A stretch of DNA of 64,000 nt from Clostridia bacterium. Its GTDB lineage: Bacteria; Bacillota; Clostridia; Christensenellales; Pumilibacteraceae. The DNA is taken from assembly GCA_900767465.1 (NCBI GenBank), contig CAAGAW010000009.1, positions 124,001 to 188,000 on the forward strand, written 5' to 3'. Positions within the stretch are counted from its first letter, which is position 1. Every line of letters begins with the position of its first letter. The notes under the pieces are model-generated. The model was given only the letters and a program-made list of their open reading frames with translations. It did no database searches and had not been told where the DNA came from. Below are positions 54,006 through 62,374 of this stretch, one piece after another. The position numbers and the translations under genes were made by a program.

Positions 54006-54605
54006 ATGATAACGACGAGAAGAGAAGTGAATATCGACAACGGCGTTGCAAGTTACGCTGCGGTTAAGCGTATCTCCCCCGAAGAGAGAATCGTTTCGGT
54101 TAATCCGGAAGTCGAAGTCGGGGCTGCCGAACCTGCGGTGAGAATCGCACCGGAGTTTACCGAAACCGAATTTATGCCGGTAGTTACCCGCGATGATGAG
54201 ACGGAAGTCAAAGTGTCCGCGGACGAACATACGGAAGTCGAAAACCACGTAAATCTTTCGCATAAGGCCAAAATGGCGCTTTGCGTGTATATCGCGTGCG
54301 CTTTTATCGTCGCTTTGTTGGTTCTTGCGACCGGTATCGCTCTTACGTCGGTAAACGGCGAAGTCGTAAATCTTGAAAACGAAGTCCGTTCGCAAAGCGC
54401 GGTTCTTGCCGAGAAACAAGCCGTTATCGACTATCTTCTCGAAGACGAAACCGTAGCCGAAGCCGCCAAAAACGCCGGTATGGTAAAAAGCGACGGCGTT
54501 CGTGCCATCGACCTTATCGAAATGGAAGAAGTCGCCGCGCCCGCAGCGCGTACCAACGCTTTCGACCGGTTCTGCGATTTTCTCGGAAGTATATTCGGAG
54601 GCTGA
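54006..54605 (+). CDS. ftsL: FtsL-like division protein
   Basis: This 199-residue protein has a cytoplasmic N-terminal half of about 90 residues rich in Glu and Val, one membrane helix (about residues 92-115, VYIACAFIVALLVLATGIAL), and a short outer coiled coil (VNLENEVRSQSAVLAEKQAVIDYL). Position between rsmH and the class B PBP is the normal place of ftsL, whose product recruits FtsW-FtsI with DivIC/FtsB. Sequence identity in FtsL proteins is always low, so the call rests on topology and order. The cytoplasmic part is longer than usual. Confidence 0.75.
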   Translation: MITTRREVNIDNGVASYAAVKRISPEERIVSVNPEVEVGAAEPAVRIAPEFTETEFMPVVTRDDETEVKVSADEHTEVENHVNLSHKAKMALCVYIACAFIVALLVLATGIALTSVNGEVVNLENEVRSQSAVLAEKQAVIDYLLEDETVAEAAKNAGMVKSDGVRAIDLIEMEEVAAPAARTNAFDRFCDFLGSIFGG

Positions 54606-54613
54606 AAATTTAA

Positions 54614-56509
54614 TTGAAAAGTAACGGGTTTATCACCACGCGAAAGAGGTTATTGATTGCGATTATATCAATAACCTTTTTATTTTGCCTTCTTGCGGTA
54701 AGGCTGTTTTTCGTGCAGGTTACAGGCGGCGAGCAACTTCGGGCGAGGGCCGCCGAACAATGGTATCGCGATTTGCCTCTTAAAGCGAAACGCGGAACCG
54801 TTTACGACGTAAACGGAAAAGTGATCGTCGACAGTAAAAACGTTTTTACCGTGTACGTCCGTCCGCGGGCAGTAACCGACCGCGCGGCGGTAGTCAAACA
54901 CCTCGGCGAAACGCTCGGCGTGGACGAGAATTCGCTCGCCGATAAAATAGCGAAGTGCGCCGTAAGCGAGATCACCGTAAAAAAAAGCGTTCCGTTCGAA
55001 GTCGGCGAAAAACTTCGCGCGCTGAAACTCAACGGAGTTTATTTCTCGGTGGATTACGCCCGTTCGTATCCGTTCGCCGAGTACCTCGCGCAGGTTGTCG
55101 GGTACACAAACGCCGACGGCGAAGGGCAAAACGGACTCGAAGGGTATTACGACGGATATCTCAGAGGAACTGACGGTAAGTCGCTTACCGGAACGGACAA
55201 CAAGGGTATCGAACTCGAAAGCAACGTTACAGGATATCTTCCCTCGATTCCGGGCGCGGATCTGCAAACGTCGCTCGATATCGAAATTCAGGGCTTTGCC
55301 GAAAAAGCGGCGGCGGGAGCGATGGAAGAGTGGCAGGCGAAAGCGGTGAACGTACTCGTTATGAACGTAAAAACGGGCGGAATCGCCGCAATGGCGCACG
55401 TTCCGTCCTATTCGCTCGACGATATTCCGCGCTCGGACGTAGAAATGCTTAACGCGTACAGCAAAAATACTATGATCGTAGACGTTTACGAACCGGGTTC
55501 TACGTTCAAAATATTTACTACGGCGGCAGCGATCGAAGAGGGCGTAGTCAACGATTCGAGTTCGTTTTTCTGTTCGGGCGCGAAGATCGTGGACGGTCAG
55601 CGTATAAAATGCTGGCGGAGTCGCGGTCACGGGTCGCAGCGCCTTCGCGACGGAGTTAAAAACAGTTGCAACTGCGTTTTTATGGATCTCGCGCTTCGTA
55701 TGGGAACGGAAAAGTTCTATAATCGGTTGAGGTCGTTCGGCTTCGGCTCGAAAACGGGCGTCGATTTTTACGCCGAAAGCGCGGGGCTGCTGATGAACGA
55801 GAAATCGGTAAAAACGGTAGATCTCGCCCGCATAGGATTCGGGCAGGCAGTTGCCGTTACGCCTATTCAACTTGCTTCCGCGGTATGTGCGACGGTGGGC
55901 GACGGGATTTACCGCACGCCGCATTTCGTGGAAAGAATAACCGATTATTCCGGAAAAGTCGCGTACGAATTTGCGGGCGAAAGCAGGCGGGTTTTATCCG
56001 CCGTGACGAGCGAAAAAATGCGCGGGCTGTTAGAGGCGGTAGTAGCGGAAGGAAGCGGCAAAAAAGCGGGCGTCGACGGGTACCGGATAGGCGGCAAAAC
56101 GGGGACGGCTCAAAAGTACGAAGGCGGAAAAATCGCCGCAGGAAAGTACGTTTCGTCTTTCGTCGGTTTTGCTCCCGTACAGGACCCTCGGTACGTTGTT
56201 CTGATGACGATCGACGAGCCGACCGCGGGCGCGTATTACGGCAGCGTGGTAGCCGCGCCGTACGTCGGTCGGATTTTTTCGGAAATATTCGAAAGCAAAG
56301 GAATCGCGCCGACCGAAAAACCGGAAGAAACAGACCTCGGCAATATGCCGTTTCTGGACGGAGCGAGCGTAAACGAAGCGACGAGCGCGCTCGACAAACT
56401 GAAAGTTACTTACGAAGTAGCGGGCGACGGCGAAAGGATCGTTTCGACTTTGCCCGTCGCGGGCGAAAAACTCACGTCCCGCTCGGTGGTTCTTCTTCGC
56501 ACGGAATAA
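54614..56509 (+). CDS. Class B penicillin-binding protein (FtsI/SpoVD type) with one PASTA domain
   Basis: This 631-residue transpeptidase crosslinks septal peptidoglycan. A membrane helix (about residues 12-33) is followed by the dimerisation domain with RGTVYDVNGKVI. The transpeptidase domain has S296-TFK in EPGSTFKIF, the SxN motif S-C-N at 351, and KTGTAQ at 495. A single PASTA-like domain ends the protein (about 575-631), as in SpoVD. The start is TTG, with GGAGG 12 bases before it, near the end of the ftsL-like gene. Whether it serves vegetative division or spore cortex cannot be read; the dcw location favours division. Confidence 0.9.
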   Translation: MKSNGFITTRKRLLIAIISITFLFCLLAVRLFFVQVTGGEQLRARAAEQWYRDLPLKAKRGTVYDVNGKVIVDSKNVFTVYVRPRAVTDRAAVVKHLGETLGVDENSLADKIAKCAVSEITVKKSVPFEVGEKLRALKLNGVYFSVDYARSYPFAEYLAQVVGYTNADGEGQNGLEGYYDGYLRGTDGKSLTGTDNKGIELESNVTGYLPSIPGADLQTSLDIEIQGFAEKAAAGAMEEWQAKAVNVLVMNVKTGGIAAMAHVPSYSLDDIPRSDVEMLNAYSKNTMIVDVYEPGSTFKIFTTAAAIEEGVVNDSSSFFCSGAKIVDGQRIKCWRSRGHGSQRLRDGVKNSCNCVFMDLALRMGTEKFYNRLRSFGFGSKTGVDFYAESAGLLMNEKSVKTVDLARIGFGQAVAVTPIQLASAVCATVGDGIYRTPHFVERITDYSGKVAYEFAGESRRVLSAVTSEKMRGLLEAVVAEGSGKKAGVDGYRIGGKTGTAQKYEGGKIAAGKYVSSFVGFAPVQDPRYVVLMTIDEPTAGAYYGSVVAAPYVGRIFSEIFESKGIAPTEKPEETDLGNMPFLDGASVNEATSALDKLKVTYEVAGDGERIVSTLPVAGEKLTSRSVVLLRTE

Positions 56510-56577
56510 CGCGAAAAAAGACGAACGGTTATATGTATTACGACGGATAAATATATTTTAACGAAGCGAGGACGAAA

Positions 56578-57981
56578 ATGAAATTATCCGAATTGTTGGG
56601 AACGTTCAGAGACGGCGAGGTTACTGGGATATCGTTCGATCCGAAAAAGGTTAAGCGCGGCGATCTGTTTTTCGCGCTTAAAAATCCTGACTTTGCGGCG
56701 ATCGAGGCGGAAAAACGCGGCGCGATAGCGATAGTCGCCGAAAAACGCGTGCCCGTGTCGGTTCCGCTTATACGCGTTGATAACGCCCGACGGACGTTCG
56801 CTCTCGTGTCCAAAAAGTTTTACGGCAATGCAGCCGACGATCTTACCGTATGCGCGGTAACGGGAACCAACGGCAAGACCACCGTAACGTATATAACGCA
56901 GGCGATCCTGAATCATGCCGGATTCAAGACGGCGGTTATCGGTACGAACGGCACCGATTACGACGGAGTTCACGAAAACGGAACGCTCACCACGCCGGAT
57001 CCGAATGACTTTCACGAGATTTTGCGGCGACTCAAAGCGGACGGCGCGGAAATCGTCGTCATCGAAGCGTCTGCGCACGCTCTTGCGCTCGACAAACTGT
57101 GCGGAATCGATTTCGCCGTCGGAGCGTTCACGTCGCTCGGTAGCGACCATCTCGATTTTTTCGGGACGACGGAGAACTACGGCAAAGCCAAAGAAAAACT
57201 GTTTTCGCTGTCACGATCCGCGGTAATAAACGCAGACGACGCGTTCGGTGCTACCATTGCCGCGAAACTTGCCGATCCGATTACGTACGGGCTTAAGCGT
57301 AATTGCGACCTTACTGCCGAGAATATCTCGTCCGGCGAAAACGGCAGTACTTTCGACGCGGCGTATAAAGGCGAACGCGCCGAAGTTTTTTGTCCGCTTA
57401 TCGGAGAGTTCAACGTGTATAACTCGCTTTGCGCGATCGGAATCGCAATAGAACTCGGCGTTCCGTTTTCGGCGGCGGCTGCGGGCGTAAGCAAAACTCC
57501 CGAAGTGGACGGCAGAGTTAACGTGATTAAATCGAACGGCGCTACGGTTATAATCGACTTTGCGCATACGGCGGACGGACTTTCGGGAGTGCTTACCGCC
57601 GCCCGTAAGATTACGGCAAACCGGCTTTATTGCGTGTTCGGTTGCGGAGGAAACCGAGACGAAGGAAAGCGCGAAAAAATGGGCGAAGTCGCCGCGCGAG
57701 TCTGCGACGAAGTTATAATAACGTCCGACAATCCGCGTTACGAAAACCCGCTCGATATAATTTCCGAAATAGAGCGGGGGATAAAAACGTCCGATACGGT
57801 CGAGTATTCTATCGAACCCGACCGTAAACAAGCGATAAAAAAGGCTGTCGGAAAACTGGAAGCCGGCGACGTTCTGGTTATCGCGGGAAAGGGCGCGGAG
57901 AGGTATCAGGAGATAAACGGAGAGCGTATCGAACATGATGACAAGGCGTACGTTCTCGGACTTTTGGGAGAAAAACGTTGA
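56578..57981 (+). CDS. murE: UDP-MurNAc-tripeptide synthetase MurE, meso-diaminopimelate type
   Basis: This 467-residue ligase adds the third amino acid to UDP-MurNAc-L-Ala-D-Glu. The ATP loop is TGTNGKTTVTYI near residue 96. The central domain follows with DFAHTADGL and VFGCGGNRDEGKR. The substrate motif DNPRYENP in the C-terminal domain is that of meso-diaminopimelate enzymes, as opposed to the lysine-type motif. The stop overlaps the TTG start of mraY. In most clusters murF would lie between the two, but it is absent here. Confidence 0.93.
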   Translation: MKLSELLGTFRDGEVTGISFDPKKVKRGDLFFALKNPDFAAIEAEKRGAIAIVAEKRVPVSVPLIRVDNARRTFALVSKKFYGNAADDLTVCAVTGTNGKTTVTYITQAILNHAGFKTAVIGTNGTDYDGVHENGTLTTPDPNDFHEILRRLKADGAEIVVIEASAHALALDKLCGIDFAVGAFTSLGSDHLDFFGTTENYGKAKEKLFSLSRSAVINADDAFGATIAAKLADPITYGLKRNCDLTAENISSGENGSTFDAAYKGERAEVFCPLIGEFNVYNSLCAIGIAIELGVPFSAAAAGVSKTPEVDGRVNVIKSNGATVIIDFAHTADGLSGVLTAARKITANRLYCVFGCGGNRDEGKREKMGEVAARVCDEVIITSDNPRYENPLDIISEIERGIKTSDTVEYSIEPDRKQAIKKAVGKLEAGDVLVIAGKGAERYQEINGERIEHDDKAYVLGLLGEKR

Positions 57982-58982
57982 TACGGTATATCGTTTCTTT
58001 GACGGCGGCATTCTTTCTGACCGTAATTTCAACGCCGCCGGTTATCGCGCTGGCAAAAAGATTAAAGGTACGTCAAACCGTGCTTTCTTATGTGGACAAC
58101 CACGCAGGCAAAAGCGGCACGCCGACTATGGGAGGAATCTCTTTTACGCTGTCGGCGTTTATAATCACGCTGCTTCTTGCCCGCGGCGAAAAATCGCTTG
58201 CCGTCCAGATTCTTGCGGTCACGCTCGGATTCGGAATAATCGGTTTTCTCGACGATTTCATTAAGGTCCGATTCAAGCGTAACGAAGGTCTGACGCCGCT
58301 TCAGAAGATAATTTTTCAGGTTGCGGTTGCCGTCGTTACGGCGATTTTCGCATACCGAAGTCCTTACGCCGGCGATACGGTCTATCTTCCGTTTACGCTT
58401 CGTGCGGTAAACTTAGGTTGGTTTGCCCTGCCGCTTTATGCGTTCGCTTTTATCGCGTTCGCAAACGCCGTTAACCTTACCGACGGACTTGACGGGCTCG
58501 CGGCAAAATCGGGCGCGGCGTATTCGTGCTTTTTTATCGCGATTTTAGCAGTTATAGTGTACTACGTGGGCGTACGTCCGGACGAGGCGGAAGAGTGCGG
58601 CAATCTTATCGTGTTTTCGCTCGCTCTCACCGGCGCGCTTTGCGGTTTTTTGGTGTATAACTCGTTCCCCGCCCGCATTTTTATGGGGGATACCGGTTCG
58701 CTCGCGCTCGGAGGAGCGTTAGCGGGACTTGCCGTAACGAGTCGTCTCGTGCTGTTTTCGCCGATAATCGGAGTCGTATACGTCGTAAGTTGTCTTTCGG
58801 ACGTGATTCAGGTTCTTCATTACAAGCGTACCAAACGTCGCGTATTCCTTATGGCGCCGTTTCATCACCATCTCGAACGCAAAGGCTGGCACGAAAACCG
58901 CATAGTTACCGCATACGCGCTGACGACGTTTGCGGCGGGAACGATAACGTTGTTTCTCGTCCTTTTGTCGATAAGTTCTTAA
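57978..58982 (+). CDS. mraY: Phospho-MurNAc-pentapeptide translocase MraY
   Basis: This 334-residue membrane enzyme moves phospho-MurNAc-pentapeptide to undecaprenyl phosphate, giving lipid I. Ten membrane segments are expected. Key sites are visible: SGTPTMGGISF, GFLDDFIKV with the Asp pair, NLTDGLDGLA, and APFHHHLERKGWHE with the histidine triad. The start is TTG, overlapping the murE stop as TTGA. Confidence 0.95.
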   Translation: MIRYIVSLTAAFFLTVISTPPVIALAKRLKVRQTVLSYVDNHAGKSGTPTMGGISFTLSAFIITLLLARGEKSLAVQILAVTLGFGIIGFLDDFIKVRFKRNEGLTPLQKIIFQVAVAVVTAIFAYRSPYAGDTVYLPFTLRAVNLGWFALPLYAFAFIAFANAVNLTDGLDGLAAKSGAAYSCFFIAILAVIVYYVGVRPDEAEECGNLIVFSLALTGALCGFLVYNSFPARIFMGDTGSLALGGALAGLAVTSRLVLFSPIIGVVYVVSCLSDVIQVLHYKRTKRRVFLMAPFHHHLERKGWHENRIVTAYALTTFAAGTITLFLVLLSISS

Positions 58983-59032
58983 TCCGTCCGCTTCGGCATA
59001 AATTTCTAATAGGTCTTTAACCGGAGGAATCT

Positions 59033-60292
59033 ATGCCCGAAAAATTCAAAAAAGTACTTGTGTTCGGCGACGGAGTCAGCGGAAAAGGCGCGTACGCCGC
59101 GCTGGAAAAGAAAGGTATAAATTGCGTTTTGCGTACCGAAAGCGATTACGCGGACGATAAAAACAATTATGACGCCGTCGTCGTAAGTCCCGGCGTAAAA
59201 CCGGATCACCCGATATTCAAAAGATACGCCGGAAAAATAATAAGCGAAATCGACCTCGGCGCGATTTTTGCGACGAAACCGTATTTTGCCGTCACCGGAA
59301 CCAACGGAAAAACCACAACGGTCGAACTTGCAGGGCGGCTTTTGTCCGTAAAGTACAAAACGTGCGTTACCGGAAATATCGGCAGATCATTCGCTTTCGA
59401 TTCGCTTTCGGACAGCGATGCGTTTGTCGTCGAAGCGTCGAGTTTTCAACTTTGCAATTCAAAATACTTCGCTCCGCGCGTTGCGGTTATTCTTAATATC
59501 ACGCCCGATCACCTCGATTATCACGGCGATACGTACGCATACGCTAAGGCTAAACTGAATATAGCCGCAAAGCAAACCGAAAAAGACTTTCTTATTCTGT
59601 CCGCCGACGATCTTCCGGTCGGACTTCTCGGCGACTTTTTTCCGAGATCCAAAGTCCTTTATACGTCGGTTCGCGGTAAAACGGAGGGCGCGTATCTCGA
59701 AAACGGTAAGATTTACTGGCTCGGCGAAAAAGTATGTTCGCGGCTCGACGTTCCGCTTAAAGGTTTACATAACGTTTCTGACGCGCTCGCGGCGATAGCG
59801 ATTGCGAAAATCGCGGGAGTGAGTAACGACGAAATCGTTAGTTCTCTCGCGGGATACGAGCCGGGTAAGCATAGATTAAAGTACGTCTGCGCGGTTCGCG
59901 GCGTGGCGTTTTACGACGACAGCAAGGGGACTAACGTGGCGGCGACGCTCAAAGCGATGGATTCGATGACGGGGAGTTACGCGCTCATCGCCGGCGGTAG
60001 CGACAAAGGTTACGGGTACGACGAACTTTTTACCGGGTGTTCCGCGCTTCCGCAAAAAGTGTTTGCGATAGGCGAAACGGCGGGGAAGTTGGTCGCGGCG
60101 GCGCACCGTCACGGCTATCATTCCATCGAAAAATGCGCCTCGCTCGAAGACGCCGTTGCGGGAGCGTACGGATCGGGCGCGGATAACGTACTGCTTTCGC
60201 CCGCGTCCGCGAGTTTCGATATGTTTTCGTCGTACGCCGAGCGCGGGGACAGGTTTATTAAAATCGTCGGAGAACTGAAAAATCTTGGGTAG
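59033..60292 (+). CDS. murD: UDP-MurNAc-L-alanine:D-glutamate ligase MurD
   Basis: This 419-residue ligase adds D-glutamate to UDP-MurNAc-L-alanine. It has the nucleotide-like N domain (VLVFGDGVSGKGAYAAL), the ATP loop TGTNGKTTTVELAG, the EASSFQL motif, NITPDHLDYH, and the C-terminal domain with FYDDSKGTNVAATLKAM. CCGGAGG precedes the ATG. The stop overlaps the start of ftsW by eight bases. Confidence 0.95.
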   Translation: MPEKFKKVLVFGDGVSGKGAYAALEKKGINCVLRTESDYADDKNNYDAVVVSPGVKPDHPIFKRYAGKIISEIDLGAIFATKPYFAVTGTNGKTTTVELAGRLLSVKYKTCVTGNIGRSFAFDSLSDSDAFVVEASSFQLCNSKYFAPRVAVILNITPDHLDYHGDTYAYAKAKLNIAAKQTEKDFLILSADDLPVGLLGDFFPRSKVLYTSVRGKTEGAYLENGKIYWLGEKVCSRLDVPLKGLHNVSDALAAIAIAKIAGVSNDEIVSSLAGYEPGKHRLKYVCAVRGVAFYDDSKGTNVAATLKAMDSMTGSYALIAGGSDKGYGYDELFTGCSALPQKVFAIGETAGKLVAAAHRHGYHSIEKCASLEDAVAGAYGSGADNVLLSPASASFDMFSSYAERGDRFIKIVGELKNLG

Positions 60293-61577
60293 CCGTTTCG
60301 CAACTTACAAAAAAACAGACCCGATACTTGCGGCTGCGGTAACGGGTCTTACGTTATTCGGTATACTGATGGTGTATTCGGCAAGTTCGTACGCGGCGAA
60401 AAACGCTTACGGCAACGAGTATTATTTTCTTATAAAACAGGCTGTCGGCGCGGCTCTCGGGCTTGCGGCGATGGCGGCTTGCTCGTTTGTCGACTATCGC
60501 GTTCTTATAAAACTGCGCTATCCGCTGCTTGCGGTATCGTACCTGATGCTCGTACTCGTATTCGTGCCGCATATAGGCGTGGAGAACTACGGCGCGAAAC
60601 GCTGGATAAACCTGCCTTTTTTTACAATTCAGGCAAGTGAAATCGCCAAGTTCGGGTTTATCGTGTTTTCCGCGGCGTATATGGCGAAAAATTACCGGAA
60701 AATGACGAGTTTCCGCGCGCTTCTGCCTGTCCTTGCGGTGGGCGGAAGTATGTGCGTTCTTATCATTTCGGAGCCGAATATGTCGGTTACGATGTGCGTG
60801 GGTCTTACCATGTTCGTTATGCTTTTCGTGGGCGGCGCGAAAATAAAACATCTCGCGCTGTTACTTATACCGGCGGTTGCGCTCGTTCCGGTACTTATCG
60901 TAATCGAACCTTACCGGCTCCATCGCCTTACGGCGTTTCTCGATCCGTGGGCGTCTCCGCTCGGGGAGGGGTATCAACTTATTCAGTCGTTCTACGCGCT
61001 CGGAAGCGGCGGTCTTTTCGGCGTGGGACTATTCAATTCCCGCCAGAAATACCTGTTTTTACCGTTCGGCGAAAGCGATTTCATTTTCAGCGTGATCGGC
61101 GAAGAATTCGGGTTCGTCGGCAGCGCGCTTGTAATCGCCGTTTACGTAATACTCATTTTCCGCATAGTACGTATCGCGAAAAACGCGCCCGACCGATTCG
61201 GTTGTTATCTCAGTGCCGGAATCGCCGCCATAATCGCGATTCAGACGGCGATAAACGTAGCGGTCGTAAGCGGGTCGATACCGCCTACGGGACTGCCGTT
61301 GCCGTTCGTCAGTTCAGGCAGCAGTTCCCTCATCGTTTTTTGCGCTTCCGTCGGCTTTGTTTTTTCCGTTGAACGTCGAAGCCACGATAGCGTTAAATGC
61401 CTTGTTGCACAGCACAACCGCGGCAACGGCTACGGCGATAAGCGTATCGGGAAGAAGGAAAAGCACGTTGTAAGTAAGGCTGTACCCGAGCGCGGCAAAG
61501 CCGGCAAGGTCGCCGTGCCAGATCATAAAGTCTATTCCGCTCGACCAGAAAAGAACGCCGGCAAGCACGTGACTTAA
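60285..61577 (+). CDS. ftsW: FtsW-type SEDS peptidoglycan polymerase with abnormal C-terminal tail
   Basis: This 430-residue membrane protein belongs to the SEDS family, which polymerises lipid II with a class B PBP. It has about ten helices and the motifs YGAKRWINLPFFTIQASEIAK near residue 104 and PTGLPLPFVSSGSSSL near residue 336. The start is TTG, overlapping the murD stop. After the normal end, around FVFSVERRS, the frame continues for about 65 strongly basic residues that are antisense to thiT. The overlap between the two genes is 264 bases. murG, the usual next gene, is absent. The tail looks acquired by loss of the original 3' end. Confidence 0.88.
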   Translation: MGSRFATYKKTDPILAAAVTGLTLFGILMVYSASSYAAKNAYGNEYYFLIKQAVGAALGLAAMAACSFVDYRVLIKLRYPLLAVSYLMLVLVFVPHIGVENYGAKRWINLPFFTIQASEIAKFGFIVFSAAYMAKNYRKMTSFRALLPVLAVGGSMCVLIISEPNMSVTMCVGLTMFVMLFVGGAKIKHLALLLIPAVALVPVLIVIEPYRLHRLTAFLDPWASPLGEGYQLIQSFYALGSGGLFGVGLFNSRQKYLFLPFGESDFIFSVIGEEFGFVGSALVIAVYVILIFRIVRIAKNAPDRFGCYLSAGIAAIIAIQTAINVAVVSGSIPPTGLPLPFVSSGSSSLIVFCASVGFVFSVERRSHDSVKCLVAQHNRGNGYGDKRIGKKEKHVVSKAVPERGKAGKVAVPDHKVYSARPEKNAGKHVT

Positions 61578-62099
61578 ATAGCGAACGACGAAGTAGAGCG
61601 CAAAGCCGATAAAAATGCGCAGATGCGCTTTGACGGGCGCTTTACCGTCCGCAAGAACTTTGTCATAACGCTTCGGGTCGTAAGGAAAAAGACCGATAAG
61701 CGAGATCGAAAGATAGGGGAGAACGTAGTCGAAAAGACCGCTCCACGGCGAGATTATGTACGGGTTCTGGAAGAATTGCAAAAGCATGTACGCAAAGCAG
61801 ACCACGAGGCTTTTGCGGAATCCGAAAAAGTAGCAGTAAAGTCCGATCGGAAGCACGGACGCAAGCGTTACCGTTCCGCCGGAAGGCATTTTATAAAGCC
61901 CTACGAACGAGAGCGCGAAAGAGGCGGCGAGACATACCGCGCCGTAAGTGAGTTCGCGCGTGCCGGTCGTACGGACGATACCTTTTTTACGCTCGTATAC
62001 GGCGTTGGCGATTCCCGCCGCCGCGCCGATCGCGATAACGATCACGAACAGCAGTACGACCTTCCACCATTCGGTGGTGATTCCCGAAAAGTCAAACAT
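61314..62099 (-). CDS. thiT: ECF thiamine transporter S component ThiT
   Basis: This 261-residue membrane protein has six or seven helices and the ThiT pattern (KMPSGGTVTLASVLPIGLYCYFFG and YMLLQFFQNPYIISPW, the latter near the expected thiamine site). It works with the shared EcfA1/A2/T module, not encoded here. A TPP riboswitch and terminator precede it, which fixes the vitamin. The frame opens 25 codons earlier, but GAAGGAG lies 8 bases before the ATG at 62099. The last 20 or so residues are antisense to conserved ftsW sequence and are unusually hydrophilic. Confidence 0.9.
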   Translation of the reverse strand: MFDFSGITTEWWKVVLLFVIVIAIGAAAGIANAVYERKKGIVRTTGTRELTYGAVCLAASFALSFVGLYKMPSGGTVTLASVLPIGLYCYFFGFRKSLVVCFAYMLLQFFQNPYIISPWSGLFDYVLPYLSISLIGLFPYDPKRYDKVLADGKAPVKAHLRIFIGFALYFVVRYLSHVLAGVLFWSSGIDFMIWHGDLAGFAALGYSLTYNVLFLLPDTLIAVAVAAVVLCNKAFNAIVASTFNGKNKADGSAKNDEGTAA

Positions 62100-62123
62100 T
62101 GTTATAACTCCTTCGATACCGTT

Positions 62124-62169
62124 AAAATAAAAACCGTCCATACCTGCCTGCAAAACAAGTGTACGGACG
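62124..62169 (-). terminator. Attenuator terminator of the TPP riboswitch
   Basis: On the minus strand, CGTCCGTAC pairs with GTATGGACG over 9 bases with a 17-base loop, then GTTTTTATTTT follows. It lies between riboswitch and ribosome site, so thiamine pyrophosphate should cause early termination. Confidence 0.82.
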
Positions 62170-62189
62170 TTCATCGCATTGAAATAATT

Positions 62190-62285
62190 TACGACGGATT
62201 CCCTACGCGAGTACTAACTCACAGGTTCAAAGGGACTGCCCGAAAGCATCTCAGCCGACTTACGTCTGCGCCCCTACCGGTATCG
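62190..62285 (-). promoter_or_regulatory. TPP riboswitch
   Basis: The minus strand shows the THI-element landmarks in order: GGGGCGCAGACG, GGCTGAGATG, CCCTTTGAACCTG, GTTAGTACTCGCGTAGGGAA. The pyrimidine-sensor CTGAGA and the 3' GCGTAGGGAA are intact. It precedes thiT and should turn the gene off when thiamine pyrophosphate is abundant. Confidence 0.95.
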
Positions 62286-62290
62286 GATAA

Positions 62291-62319
62291 ATTATATCAC
62301 CGCCCGCCGGTTATGTCAA
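62291..62319 (-). promoter_or_regulatory. Promoter of thiT
   Basis: On the minus strand, TTGACA and TATAAT are separated by 17 bases, just upstream of the riboswitch. Confidence 0.85.
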
Positions 62320-62338
62320 GCAAACGAGTATAATTAAG

Positions 62339-62367
62339 TTGCGTTTTGAAAAGTATTGTTGTATAAT
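62339..62367 (+). promoter_or_regulatory. Promoter giving a leaderless or near-leaderless mRNA
   Basis: TTGCGT and TATAAT are separated by 17 bases. The -10 ends 7 bases before the ATG, so RNA should start at or next to it; AGGA lies only one base from the ATG, too close to serve as ribosome site. Confidence 0.65.
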
Positions 62368-62374
62368 ATAGGAA

